A stretch of 64,000 bases of DNA from Blasia pusilla (GCA_050084515.1 CM114274.1:17546001-17610000); one strand, 5' to 3'; positions 8,136 through 19,165 are shown, counted from the first letter of the stretch. Numbers and translations: made by a program. Notes: generated by a model not told the origin, from the sequence alone.

Positions 8136-10035
8136 AATTAGGGAGGTCCTTATTCATTGTTCAAGTCACACTCATAATCATATGCAATGTAAAATAAGCT
8201 AGGATGATTCCATTTTCTTGCATATTTATATAGAAAAATCTTCTACTTGATTTTATATTGCTTATGGAAAAGGAAAATCTTATATCCCAGGTTTTTTATT
8301 TGCTATGGAAACCACGATTCTAGAGAGGTAGTAATGATCTTCCTAAGAAGATTTGGTATCTCCTTTTTACATTTACCGAAATATCTTAGTAACTTATAGG
8401 AGATTCGGGTTCCCTCTTGGACAATTTGATGATTTTATTTGAAAAAAAACTTTTAAGGCAGCTTTCCTTCCAAGGTGACCGAGTCTTACATCTTTCAAAA
8501 AAAAGTTAGCTTTTCTCAGATTTAATATTATATAAATGCAACTTCCAAGATAATACATAAAGAGTATTCCAACAAGACAAGCATATTCATGAAAAAGGAA
8601 GAAAGGCCTTTAGGAAGAAAAGTTTCCGTTCGAGTCTGGGTCGCAGAGTCATCCTTGTATTTGGCTGACCCCGGCACACTAGACTACAAAAGCGATCAGA
8701 GATTTCTGGGAATCGCGAATGGACGGTCTCATCAAACCGCCGGCGGAAAGGAAAGTCGGCTATTTTGCATATCCACCCTACCACAGTCGAGATTCGAAGA
8801 AGCAGTGTAGTTGACTGTTCGTGGCATTATGGCATGGAGCCAGATTATGCGCTGATGTTTTCCAACCAGGTAAAGTACATGGCGAGACTCGTCTTTTCTG
8901 GACGGCGGTCGGCCGAGATCCCAGGATCACGTGGCCTTAGGCAAGGCGCCTCGTCGACCAAGATGATGGTTTTCTCCGCACGAAAGTACCGGCCGAGTAG
9001 ATTTCGTTCTCCAGCGGCTTATGAAGTCAGCTCAGCACCCGCACTAGATGATAAGCATCGGACGGCAAATCGAGATGGGTACACGTGTCTCCGGAGGGAG
9101 GGCCCGAGTCGCCAATGCGACTCGCCATTCCATCGTTATACGCTGTCCCATGTGATGCGAAAGCAACACATCTGATGTCCCTTGATTTTCCATTGGACGC
9201 TGGGAAAAATGCTTTACGGATTACGTGGGGCATTGGCTCGGATCCCAACCTGGCCTGGCCCGGTGCTCATTTAATACTGGCCGCCCTACGGTCGAGTAGA
9301 CCTTTCATAGGATATGGTATATACCCAATCCGAGGTCCTTTTCCCTCCTCACTCGAATCCCGACACGAGCAGAGTCCTCGGTGCAATGCGTGGGCCCGGC
9401 AAAACTATCGCAGGCAGAAATAATGGGACCTTGTCGGAAGTCCTCGGAATACATGAGGGTTATTTGTCATGGGGGACGGAATTTGCCACGGAGTGAGAGG
9501 ATGGAAGGAGGTTGTGTGTTATATTATCTTCAGTTTTATAAAAAAATATTTATTGTTTTTTAATAAAAATTTAAGGTTTTTCATACAAGAATTAAAGTCT
9601 TTTTTGTTGTCTTGTTTTGTTATCATGTCATGAATGTTTCCAAGACAATTCAGGTTGTTCTTCCACATCGCCCTTTTTTTCACTATGTCCTTATATTACA
9701 GCCATGCATGTTTCTTACTCACGTTTTTTACTCATGTCTTTCTCCGTTATCCCACCCTTAGGTAGACCTTTATTTTCATTTATTTTTCTTCGGTTTCGTC
9801 TATTATTTTTCCATATTATTAGTACCTCCATATTACCTCTACATTGTTTTGGGAAGGGATTGGGCCATAAGTCTTAGGTGAAGATGGTAGATGAGAGTTC
9901 ATGCTAGGGAGAGCATTACGGTGGATGGGAAGAGAGTCGATTACCATTAGTGCTAGTTCGAATGGGGGTTATGGAGCGGATTCAGGTGGGGTTTGTCTCT
10001 CGAGTTTGATAGAGGAGGTCATGTTCTCTTCTTGG
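8136..10035. other. no gene recognised
   Basis: About 1.9 kb with only short overlapping open frames on both strands. 8.58-9.48 kb is noticeably richer in CpG than its surroundings; 9.5-9.87 kb is T-rich. The 86-codon frame at 9617-9877 has no recognisable motif and follows the T-rich composition. 9.88-10.04 kb is probably the 5' UTR of the non-LTR element that follows. Confidence 0.6.
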
Positions 10036-10047
10036 TGAGCGGTGTCC

Positions 10048-10949
10048 ATGCCTCGACCGGCATCGACCCCTCGCGTAGAGGCCCGTGGGTCGTCTACTTG
10101 GGATACGAAATGCCCTTGTTGTCCTGAATTCTTCACTCGTTCAAGAATTTGGAACCACTTCGCGGCTAAACATCTTGACTTTGATAGATTTGGATGGCTG
10201 GTTCCTCCAGTCGATCATGGATGCTCACCGGTGCTTCATGCATCATCGCCCCCTCCCGAGGCATGGGAGTGGTTGAGGTCCCACCTTGGTAGCATCACAA
10301 GTCTCTTTGAGACCTATTTTCCCTACCCAAGGTTATTTCATAGGATCCCCCCTGCCATTCGGGATAAGCTTCGCCAGACTTTCCTCCTTCCTCTATCTAG
10401 GATCGTGCTTGATCCTATGTCTGAGCTCTTGTGGTATCTACTACTTCTCCTTCCACGATGGTATCTTCGTTATACTCCAAGAGGAAAGGCTGGCCATAGA
10501 GAGGTTGTGGCCCCATTGCGGCGCTTTCGAGGAGGGGATTGGGAGTCTCTGCAGAGCGAGTTCGTGGCATATGCCAGAGGTACCACTTCACTTGGTTTCA
10601 CAGTGGATGATCTTGTAGCAGCCCAATTGCGACAATGTAGGACACTTGGACAAGCCGGGGAGTACTCACGAGCGCTCGTACGCTCCGCTCTATGGATATG
10701 GCTCCTTCTTCCGCTGTTACCATCAACGCCCTCCGGAGGCCACATCCTCGTCCAGTGTTTGACATTCCATCTTTCGTACGTGACTTCTATCGTGACACGG
10801 CTTTATGCCTATACCCGTCCCTCTTTGCACGAGCACTCGGGCATTCCCCTAGGAAAGCAGCCGGAGGGTTGTCAGATATGATATACGAATACCTTCGTGA
10901 TTGCTTTCCCCCCGAGGACTCTCCTAGCGACTTTTCTGAGTTGCTTTAG
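10048..10949 (+). pseudogene. N-terminal region of REL-type non-LTR element with C2H2 zinc finger
   Basis: The ATG at 10048 is the first after an in-frame stop at 10036. C24, C27, H39 and H44 of the frame counted from 10042 form a CX2CX11HX4H finger (CPCCPEFFTRSRIWNHF), as in the DNA-binding N termini of R2-like elements. The frame then gives LVAAQLRQCRTLGQAGEYSR, a segment preceding the RT. A shift near 10,680 moves coding to the frame that ends at 10,949 (LYPSLFARALGHSPRKAAGG, YLRDCFPPEDSPSDFSELL). Another stop separates it from the RT at 11,001. The region would bind the target DNA. Confidence 0.72.
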
Positions 10950-11000
10950 GTTACCTCTCACCTAGCTTAGGGGAGAGTACCAACAACAGTAGCCTAGGTA

Positions 11001-11564
11001 TTGGGGGCGGGGCGACTTTTGGCGCAGTCAAAGGAGGTTGGAGGAGTCTGTCTGATCACCATAGGTGAGGTGCTCTTGCGGTTGGTGAGTCGCACTATCG
11101 CTTTGCAATTCCTTGAGGCTTTCCAGTCACATCTGAGTCCACATCAATTCAGAGCTGCCACGCCAACCGGTTGTGAGGCGGCAGATTTACGTTTGAGGGC
11201 TTGTTTGGATATACATCTTGAGTGGGTGGTTCTCCAAGTTGATGTGGAGAATGCCTTCAACTCAGTATCTTGGGCAGCTATCTTCACGGAGTTGAGAGAC
11301 GTAGGGGGTCCTATTGCGAGTTTGATTCCCTTCGTGCAGGCTCTTTATAGGGCCCCCTCAGCCCTCTATTTTCACTATGGTAGGTTCAAGGAGGAGGTCA
11401 CGATTTTGGAGTCTACCAACGGGACTCGTCAGGGTGATCCCTTGGATGGTGCATTGTTTGCTTTGGCTCATTATCGAGCGATTCTTTCTACGGTGGAGGC
11501 TTTCCCGGGTTGCATTTTCCCTTCGTTTGTAGATGATACTCATATTGTTGGCCTTGGAGACTAG
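11001..11564 (+). pseudogene. reverse transcriptase domain of REL-type non-LTR element, copy A
   Basis: An open 187-codon frame with RT blocks in order: ITIGEVLLRLVSRTIALQF, LSPHQFRAATPTGCEA, VVLQVDVENAFNSVSWAAIF (first catalytic Asp), TRQGDPLDGALFALAHYRA, and PSFVDDTHIVG (the FxDD box, both Asp retained). The polymerase copies its RNA at the nicked target. Frame continuity through all these blocks is better than elsewhere in the element, but stops immediately before 11,001 and at 11,564 isolate it from the rest of the protein. The same blocks occur in copy B at 15,770-15,222. Confidence 0.88.
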
Positions 11565-11597
11565 GTCGTTCCTGCAATTCAGCACTTTTCAACACCA

Positions 11598-12010
11598 TTG
11601 GCACGTGTCGGCCTCGCGGTGAAGTTTGGAAAGTGCAAGGCTTGGTCTCCATCAGGCTTATCGGCTGATATTCATTATCCCAACGGTTTTTTGACACCTA
11701 TTGGAGGACTTGCGTCTTGGGAGTACCACTTGGGAGCCAAGACTTTGTATCGATTTTTGTGGCGGCGGCTCTTACCAAGGATCTTCTCCACGTCGAAGAT
11801 CTCACAAGGATTGGTGATCCTCAAGTAGCTTATGGCATCCTCTCGTCATGTTTTGCTCGTAGACCTGGTTATCTGTGTAGAACCGTGTGGGCATCTAACC
11901 ATATTTCTTCCTTGTATAGATCCTTTGATAGAAAGATCATGCAAGTGTTTGGGGATCTTCTAGGACCCGGCTCCTTAGAGTGCCTCGCGGGGGAGTTAGC
12001 TTGTAGATAG
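11598..12010 (+). pseudogene. RT thumb/linker region of copy A, frameshifted
   Basis: 11598-11730 reads RVGLAVKFGKCKAWSPSGLS, then shifts near 11,715 into the frame DFVSIFVAAALTKDLLHVED, ending YLCRTVWASNHISSLYRSF and KIMQVFGDLLG with a stop at 12,008. The same order and residues recur in copy B (15,025-14,777), which shows that this is real element protein downstream of the FxDD box. Confidence 0.75.
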
Positions 12011-12141
12011 GCTTCTTGGCCGATTGCCTTTGGTGGAGTAGGTCTTATAGTGACAAAGTTAGTGGGATCTTCTGCTTTTTTAGGGAGTTGGGTCACTATA
12101 GCACCCCTCCTTTGCTCTCGATTTTTGGTTAGGGATAGGGT

Positions 12142-12190
12142 TCCTCAACCTGGGAAACATAATTTTATAGTATGTTTCCCAGGTTGAGGA
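12142..12190. repeat. perfect hairpin, 19-20 bp arms, in copy A
   Basis: The arm CCTCAACCTGGGAAACAT (12143-12160) is exactly complementary to ATGTTTCCCAGGTTGAGG (12172-12189), and the pairing extends one base on each side. Copy B (about 14,560-14,620, minus) has only the right arm; its left side is unrelated CCTCCTTCTAC. The left arm was therefore newly written as an inverted copy. Confidence 0.9.
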
Positions 12191-12382
12191 TGGTCTTTTC
12201 CCACTTCAGTCTTCACTCACAACTTGTAGAGACTCCCTTCTTGTTGAGGCTAGAGCAGTTCTTCGCACTTTCTCTTCCCTAGCTACCTCCGGACAGTCTG
12301 GGCTCCAATCTCCTTTGATGGAAGACCACTTTGATGCATTGTTCAGAGCTTCTATGTCAGATGGGAATATCCCCATGGAGGT

Positions 12383-12965
12383 TTGGGCCCGTATTCGCTC
12401 TTGCTCCAAAAAGGGGGCAGGCTCATGGATGGGGGCTCATCCCCTCATCCTGACTTTCCGCATTGCACCACTTACCTACACTACAATGATGCGGTTCCGA
12501 CTGGGCCTGCCCCAATCATTGGTGGTTGGTTTGATACATTGCGAGTGTCGCTAGAGTCAGGATCCACTTGGTGTGCATTTGGCACAGTGTCTAGTTGGGG
12601 GTGAGAGGATAGCCACTCACCCCCAACTAGAGTTCTCTTTTGCTTGGGAGAGTGGCTTCCATGTACAGAGAGAGAGGCACTACTCCATGCGAGATTCCCT
12701 TATCCATTCTGATCTCTACATGACGCGGGAGTCTAAGGTGGTGGTAGCGGATGTTGTACAGACAGATCCTACGCGAGAGGCGATGCGAGCCCAAGTGGTG
12801 GCACAAGGGAGATTGCTACAAGGAGCAGAGGCCGCGGTCAAGAAGACCCACATTTATAGTTGACTTCATAACGGACATCGATTTATCCCCCTAGCCATTG
12901 AGATGTACAAGGCTATGGAGGAGAGGTTTGACTCGTTCCTCACGGATTGCGCCCATCATCTCTAG
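12383..12965 (+). pseudogene. C-terminal Cys/His motif and restriction-like endonuclease region, copy A
   Basis: Several frames carry the domain seen more cleanly in copy B: DPLGVHLAQC-like residues near 12,565-12,590, ESGFHVQRERHYSMRDSLIH (about 12,650-12,710), SDLYMTRESKVVVADVVQTD (about 12,708-12,768), AQVVAQGRLLQGAEAAVKK (about 12,789-12,845), then HRFIPLAIEMYKAMEERFD after a stop. The spaced D...VDV-type residues fit a PD-(D/E)XK-like nuclease of REL elements, which nicks the target site for priming. The second hairpin (12,590-12,631) has replaced about 25 bases of coding sequence present in copy B. Confidence 0.72.
12590..12631. repeat. perfect hairpin, 16-bp arms, in copy A
   Basis: TCTAGTTGGGGGTGAG (12590-12605) pairs perfectly with CTCACCCCCAACTAGA (12616-12631) across a 10-base loop. 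In copy B the corresponding left arm exists (CCAGTTGGAGGTGAG) but the right side is ordinary coding sequence (ATTCATGATGCGATGC), so the right arm is a new inverted copy. Confidence 0.9.
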
Positions 12966-13312
12966 TCGAGAAATGGGTTGTTCTTAGCCACTACGATACT
13001 TTATTGTAGGCAACGGGTCTCCATAGCTTTGCAGCATGCCCACGCAAATGGGATTTTGTGGCGGGAACAAGCGGTTGAAGATGCCAATGCTAGAGGCCCA
13101 CTTAGTAGTAGCCATAGTTCTCTAGGTGTGGCTAATATTTTCTCTGCTGTTGGTGATTTTGGTCGCTAGGGGGGGAGGCCCCCTTCTGTCTCTTCGGGGC
13201 CGGTTTGGCCCTTGGGGTTTTTTGGCTCTCTATGCCCCCCTTGTTTGTATCCTCATGGGTTTCCCATCCATTCTTCTATTTAAGTTTTATTTTCTTTCTT
13301 GTGAGTAGAAGT
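12966..13312 (+). repeat. 3' untranslated tail of REL-type non-LTR element, copy A
   Basis: It includes the last peptide-like stretch RVSIALQHAHANGILWREQA and then a non-coding tail with GGGGCCGGTTTGGCCCTTGGGG, CCCCCTTGTTTGTATCCTCATGGGTTT and CCATCC. The same tail recurs, 5'-truncated, at 13,471-13,560 (-), 19,030-19,165 (-), 19,225-19,325 (+) and 30,405-30,480 (-), as expected for target-primed insertion. Confidence 0.72.
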
Positions 13313-13902
13313 CCAACGGCAGCGCGGGAAATCTCCATTAGAAACTTCCCGTAGTCACTATGAAACGGGAGATGGGTTGTGAGCTTTGAGCCTGATGGTG
13401 GCGCCACCCGCTTGTTTATGATTGGGGGCAACCATTGCTTTAGAGTGGATTATGGAAAGATGAACCTCAATCAATATGCATGATGGAAAACCCATCCTAT
13501 GAACAAAAGAGGGGGATTTAAAGAGTCCAAACTATTCAAAGAGTCAAGTATCCAAAGGCCATGATTGGCCGTGAAATGGAAGAACGGGGCATTCCCATAT
13601 TGACTAAACTCACCAACGACAGAGACGATGTCAGCAACTCCTAGAGAACTATGATTACTGCTAACTGGGCCTCTAGCACTGGCGTCTCTCAGAGCTTGAG
13701 CTTGCTGCAAAAGCCCATTAGCCTCGGCACGCTTCAAAGCTATGGAGACCCATTTCCTATAATAAAGAATCTCAATAGGTAAGGACAACCCATTTCTCAA
13801 CTAGAGATGATGAGCGCAGCCCGTAAGGAACAAGTCAAACCTCTCCCCCACAACTTCGTATCTCTCTATGGCTAGGGGAACAAATTGATGTCCATCGCGG
13901 AG

Positions 13903-14409
13903 TCAACTATAAATATGGGTCTTCTTCACCATCGTTGCCGCTCCTTTTAGCAATCTCCCTTGTGCAACCACTTGGGCTCGCACAACCTCGCACAGAGGAT
14001 TCGTCACTACAACATCCACCATCACCACCTTAGCCTCTCGCGTCATATAAAGATCAGCACAAATAAGGGATTCCCTCATGGAGTAGTGCCTCTCTCTTTG
14101 CACAGGGAAGCCACTCTCCCGAGCAATACTGAACATGATATCCCGCATCGCATCATGAATGGTTGTACTCTCACCTCCAACTGGACAATATGCCAAATGC
14201 ACACCAAGTGGATCCAAGCTCTGACGACACTCACAATGTGTCGAACCCAACCATTGATGGTTGGAGGAGGCCCAATCAAAACTGCATCGTTGTGGTATAG
14301 GTAAATGGTGCAATGCGGAAAGCGAGGATGAGGGGGCAAGCCCCCTTTCTAGAGCAAGAGCGAATACAAACCCAAACCTACATTGGGATATTACCATGAG
14401 ATATAGCAC
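13903..14409 (-). pseudogene. Cys/His motif plus restriction-like endonuclease of copy B (cleanest frame)
   Basis: A 168-codon open frame. It shows HCECRQSLDPLGVHLAYC, a C-C-H-C arrangement as found between RT and endonuclease of REL elements. It then shows HDAMRDIMFSIARESGFP, RERHYSMRESLICADLYM and KVVMVDVVVTNPLCEVV, whose Asp and VDVV are candidate catalytic residues of a PD-(D/E)XK fold. It ends GRLLKGAATMVKKTHIYS, followed by a stop as in copy A. The catalytic assignment is inference from the family; residue order is seen directly. Confidence 0.75.
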
Positions 14410-14776
14410 CTAAAAAAACTGCCTCATGGTGGCCTTCCATCAAAGAAGATTGGAGCCCAGACTGACCGAAGGCAACTATGGCTGAGAAAATGGTGAGAAC
14501 GGCTTTGGCCTCAAGTAGAAGGCAATCTCTACAAGCTGTGAGTGAAGATTGAAGTGGGAAAAGGCCATCCTCAACCTAAGTGACATACTGTAGAAGGAGG
14601 GGTCTATCCCTAACTATAAATCAAGAGCAAAGAAGGGGTGCTACACTAGCCTAACTCCCTAAAAAAGTTGAGGGCGCCACTAAATCAATCAAGAGAAGAC
14701 CTACTCCACCAAAGGCAATCGTCCAAGAAGCATGTCTAGGAGCTAACTCCCCCATGGGGAACTTCAAGGAGTCGGG

Positions 14777-15770
14777 TCATAGTAGATCCCCAAACACTTG
14801 TATGATCTTCCTATCAAAGGATCTATAGAGGGTAGAGAGGTGACTAGACGTCCAAAAAATTCTACTAAGATAACCTGGTCTATGAGCAAAACAGGTTGAG
14901 AGAATTCCACACACGACTAGAGGGTCATCAATCCTTGTAAGATCATCAACGTGGAGAAGATCCTCGGTAAGAGCCGCCGCCACAAAACTCGATACAAAGT
15001 CCTTCCTCCCGAGTAGGACTCCCAAGACTCAAAGCCATCCAAAAGTTGTCAAGAACCCGTAGGATAAATGAATATCATCTGGTAGGCCTCATGGATACCA
15101 AGATTTGCACTGTCCCACCTTCACCTCAAGTCCGACACATGCCATTTGTGCAAAAAGTGCTAAAATGCAAGGACGATCAGATCTCTAGGGCCAACAATAT
15201 GAGTATTCATCTGCCAACGAATTAAGGGAAAATGAAACCCGGGAAAGCCTCTACCATAGAAAGAATCGCTTGGTAATGAACCAAAGCAAAAAACGCACCA
15301 CCTAGGGGATCACCTTGACAACTCTTGCTCGCGGACTCCAAAATCTTGACCTCCTCCTCAAACCAACCATGGTGGAAATAGAGGGCCAAAAGGGTCCCAT
15401 AGAAAGCATGCATGAAAGGAATGAGGCTCGCAATTGGGCCACTTTTGTCCCTCAACTGTGTGAAGATAGATGCTCGAGATACTCAGCTGAAGGCATTTTC
15501 CATGTCAACTTGGAAAACCACCTAGTCAGGATGCACATCAAGGCAAGCCCTCAAACCTAAGGCTACAATCTCACAGTCGGATGGCGTGGAAACTCCGAAC
15601 TGATGCAGACTCAGGTGTGACTCGAAAGGCTCACAGAATTGCAAAGCGATACTAGGACTCACCAACCGTAAGAGCACCTCACCTATGACGATCGGTTGGA
15701 TTCCTCCACCCTCCTTCAAAAACACCAAAAGTCGCATCGCCCCCAAGACTTGGTCCATTGTTGTTGGCAC
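14777..15770 (-). pseudogene. reverse transcriptase of copy B, broken
   Basis: Three frames hold the RT: 15,770-15,522 (start of the palm, up to LGLRACLDVHPD), 15,455-15,222 (IASLIPFMHAFYGTLLALYF, QGDPLGGAFFALVHYQAI), and 15,025-14,777 (SSFVAAALTEDLLHVDDLTR, STLYRSFDRKIIQVFGDLL). The FxDD box region at about 15,215 is disrupted. Compared with copy A it lacks the first part upstream of IGEVLLRL. Confidence 0.8.
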
Positions 15771-15805
15771 TCTCCCCTGAGCTAGGTGAGAGGCAACGTT
15801 GTTAC

Positions 15806-16122
15806 TTTGAGAGCTCTTTTGTAGTCTAAGTAAGCACAGTCCAACCTCTATTTACAAAGCGGTGATTATCCACAAGCATGCTTCTATTCATAAACAACAG
15901 CTAATGGTTGTCCGGTTGGTACCATACAATGCCTTGGACAAGGAAGAAACTTTATATGTGCCCAATTTAATAGAGGTTGAGGACACAATATCTTGTAGAA
16001 GTGCAAGAATGCATATGGTCTTTCTTTCAGAAATACAAGTCCTACATTTCACATTCGCTTAAGAGAGCATACTTGAGCAATGTTATGACAGACCTATTTT
16101 CCTTCTCACCTGCAAAAAAAAA
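15806..16122. other. no gene recognised
   Basis: About 320 bases between the truncated 5' end of copy B and the unrecognised minus-strand ORFs. Short overlapping frames only; no motif or repeat seen. Confidence 0.5.
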
Positions 16123-16838
16123 TCAATTTAATTTCTCCATTTTGGCCGATAAATTAGAAATTCTTCCTCCCACTTCATCCAAGCTTGTCTTCAAATTTTC
16201 TGCCTGTTTCAGAGCATCATAAAGAGCTACAAGGTCTCGGACTCCCTTCCTTGTGCACACACATATTGCATTCTTAAGCAAAGAGGTGTTTTCCTCTTGA
16301 GTGCACACTAGGCGAAAGTTACCCACGGACGGAGAGGATCCTCTAATACTTAAGCAAGTAGTCACCTCCTCAACAACCACTATTGCACTACTATCCATTG
16401 ATTGGGATGAATCAGAATTGTTTATAAGTGTTGGAAAGCATGTGGAAGATGAGAGTACATGTCTCTTGGTTCCTTGAACAACACTTTCCAAAGCACCTGA
16501 TTTGTGCTCCACAAGAAACGTTGAAACATCGGCGGATTGTATCCTAACATGACAAACCTGCTTGTCTTTGCTCATACATTCAAATTGTGCAGGACTTACA
16601 CCCATAAGCGCATCATCACCTTGCCATACAATACATTTTAGGACATATTGCACATTGTGAGACATAATACCTCCGCCATCGAACTCAAAACATTACAAAA
16701 AAATCCACCTCCAAACACATCCGTTTTCTCCATAAATATGGTCGATGTGTCCTCTATTGTCTCTTTGACGCTCGATGGTTCGGCTACATTGGCCACTACA
16801 CCTATTTCCAACATATTAAGTGCAAGTTGGATATACAT
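16123..16838 (-). pseudogene. unrecognised protein remnant, two overlapping frames
   Basis: A 66-codon frame (16,838-16,638) overlaps a 180-codon frame (16,665-16,123) in another phase. They are probably one protein broken by a shift near 16,650. The longer frame begins VQYVLKCIVWQGDDALMGVS and has a Ser/Thr-rich middle. Its end is predicted to be helical (LVALYDALKQAENLKTSLDE, then VGGRISNLSAKMEKL), perhaps a short coiled coil. No zinc finger, RT or integrase motif is present and the family is not recognised. The length, codon-like composition and downstream coiled coil argue against chance, but it could be an exon of a host gene or part of a transposon gag. Confidence 0.4.
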
Positions 16839-19029
16839 AATTTAAAATTTTGTGACTCGTTAGTAAAATTTTTCCCACCGAAGTAGTACGGAATTCGTCT
16901 TTTGATTGCCTTTCCATTTGTAAATTGGACAAGGTTGCAACTGATAGGCACTCCATTCAAGAGAAAGCCTCTATAATGACTTGCACCTCAAACCCCTCAC
17001 ATCACGTACGGCTAATTCACAGACAATCCTTATTTTCCTTGTCGGCCATAACCCCTTTGACTCACTTCGTAAGTCTACACTTATTTGAAAGGGGTATTAG
17101 GGCCACTCATTTCCTCTCGACGGGGAACAAATACGGGGATGGAGGAAATTCCTGTGTAGTCCACAGGAGTGGACTTTATTGAATAATAATAATAACTTCT
17201 TATAAACAAGAATTTAAAATTGATATCATCCGAAAGAGGACAAAAATCTCTTTCGGACGTCCCTAAAAATTTCCGTTCCCATAAATGGGAGCCGTGTGTA
17301 GGTACCCGTTTCTTCAAATGGGCATTCGCTGTTGCCACGACTCCCGAGGGCCTCCCAACTCCGGCAGTGAGTGGCCCTATTATCCCCTTGTGCTCATGCT
17401 CCCGCTCAAAAAATAGGTTTCCTGCCAGTAGGCTTACCATGACTCTAACTGTGGGTGAAAATCATGAATCCAAACACATGTTGTGGAACAGTAACCGTAA
17501 CCGAACTGTCCGATAACCAATCTCCAACGAATGAACTATCACATGTCAAAGGGCCACTCAAGTAATAGATTTGGGAGGGGGGCCTTTGAGGTAAGGAAAG
17601 TGGGCGAGGGGGGGGGGTACTTAAGCAAATCCCATAAAATTTTATTTTCCTTCCGAAAATGTCAAATGTGAATTAAAAAATAAAACTACTTATTACAATT
17701 TTCTCTTATTGAGCATATTAAAGTTACAGGGAGTTAGTTCAGAGTCGCCGGACTCATCGATACATACCCCGAGCGTGCCATAACCGTCTTCTTAAGTTTA
17801 TCCGTCATCCCAACCACTTATGGGGAGTTCGTAAGTGCATCATCACACAATGTCGGATTCCGTTAAGACGACACGGACTTATTTATGGTCTCTTAAATAC
17901 CTCCAAGCTCCCAGGAGCAGAAGATACCCCTATTACACCTCAGAGGCTCATATGCGTAACGAGTTACCTGCGTCCGATTCTGCGGAAATCACAACCCAAG
18001 GATACTTATTTATTGTCTAGAGTCTAGATTAGACGGATCGTCATTTTGACAATCCGTCCATTTTCGTTTCTCTCTCTAAATAGATAATTTCTTCTCTCTC
18101 GGAATGGAGGAGAGCACAGCAATGCTACCAAGGTGTAGTTGGTAGTCAGTACTTCATTCTCATTCTATCCATCGGCGCCCGTGGATGGGTTGTGCCTAAT
18201 TTCGAACGCTACGAAGAGGTGACTTTGGACTGCGTAAGCGCGAGCCGCAGTGAGGCAACTAGATCTCCCGGTCCGCAGCTCCGAGTGTCGGGTGTTTGAT
18301 ATACTGTGGCCAATGTGAAATCGGTCCAGACTCCAGTCGAGGTTCGAAGTGTACGGGAGGCGGACATGCATGCATCGAGGATGGAAGCAAGATCGCCCGA
18401 AGGGGACCGGTGACCGGTCAGGCTGGTAAGCAGCTCCCAAAGGGGCCCGGGCTGCCCATCGTTACCGACATCGGTAATCGCGAATATCGATTACACAGAG
18501 TTTTATGCCTTCGAGATTCGCTGATCCCCTACCCTACCGGGAGAATGCAGGACACGAATAAAAGAAGATTAACATAAGACGGGGAACCCTCAACCAATGA
18601 TCGGGGAGATCCGGGTTACGAGTAAGGTTAGCCGGTTAAATTTGAAAATTTCTGATTAATTTTAAACCGGTTGGATTTGAGGACGCTCTTTGTATTTCGT
18701 ATCTGAAAACCGGAATTACCGTTTCCGATCTACCATTCCCGGTAATGTACCGGGTCCCACTAAAAAAACTCCCCGAACCCTGCCCTCAACCCACCCTAGT
18801 TTCCACTTCACAGGCCCCTAGATCGAACTTGTACGATTTCTCAGGACCTTTACGAACCCTGTAGCTATTTTAAGAAGATAGACCGCACCATCTGTCACGC
18901 AAAAGAAAATGATGCCACGCAAGAGTGGCAGTGCTTCTGGAAATTCATCTGACACCTGGTCGACTATGCATAGATGCAGATGTATGGCCAAAATAGTCCA
19001 GGATATGTGCACATGTATGGCCCGGAAAC

Positions 19030-19165
19030 CACCAAAAAGATATTATATATAAATATAGAAAATAGGATGGGAAACCATGAGGGGGCATAGAGAGAAGAAA
19101 AAACCCCAAGGGCCAAAACCGGCCCAGAGGAGAAAGACCTAAACCGGTCCCTAAACCCAGGAAAC
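19030..19165 (-). repeat. 5'-truncated REL-element tail
   Basis: The reverse complement reads GGGCCGGTTTTGGCCCTTGGGG, then ATGCCCCCTCATGG and TTTCCCATCC, matching the tail of copy A at 13,180-13,280 with small differences. Confidence 0.7.

Larger units (their letters stand above)
9880..13312 (+). mobile_element. non-LTR retrotransposon with C2H2 finger, RT and restriction-like endonuclease, copy A
   Basis: A single-ORF type element: N-terminal C2H2 finger, RT, a C-terminal Cys/His segment and a restriction-like endonuclease (REL) region, then an untranslated tail ending near 13,312. This order is that of early-branching REL non-LTR clades (R2/NeSL/CRE grade), not of APE-type LINEs such as the L1-like one at 3-8 kb. 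A second, 5'-truncated copy lies inverted at 13,471-15,805 and shares the tail. Copy A has stops and shifts and two snap-back hairpins (12,142-12,190; 12,590-12,631) absent from copy B. The 5' limit is an estimate. Confidence 0.8.
13471..15805 (-). mobile_element. REL-type non-LTR retrotransposon copy B, 5'-truncated and inverted
   Basis: On the minus strand, from about 15,805 down: RT (15,770-15,222: VIGEVLLRLVSPSIALQF, LSLHQFGVSTPSDCE; 15,455-15,222: SKSCQGDPLGGAFFALVHY), RT thumb (15,025-14,777), Cys/His segment and REL (14,409-13,903), and tail (13,800-13,471). Homology with copy A ends at about 15,805, so the N-terminal finger is missing, a typical 5' truncation. It faces copy A tail to tail with only about 160 bp between, forming a large imperfect inverted repeat. 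Confidence 0.85.

Noticed and set aside
9617-9877. 86-codon frame with hydrophobic stretches (possible small membrane protein)
   Set aside because: The hydrophobicity follows from T-rich DNA; there is no conserved motif and no neighbouring gene context.
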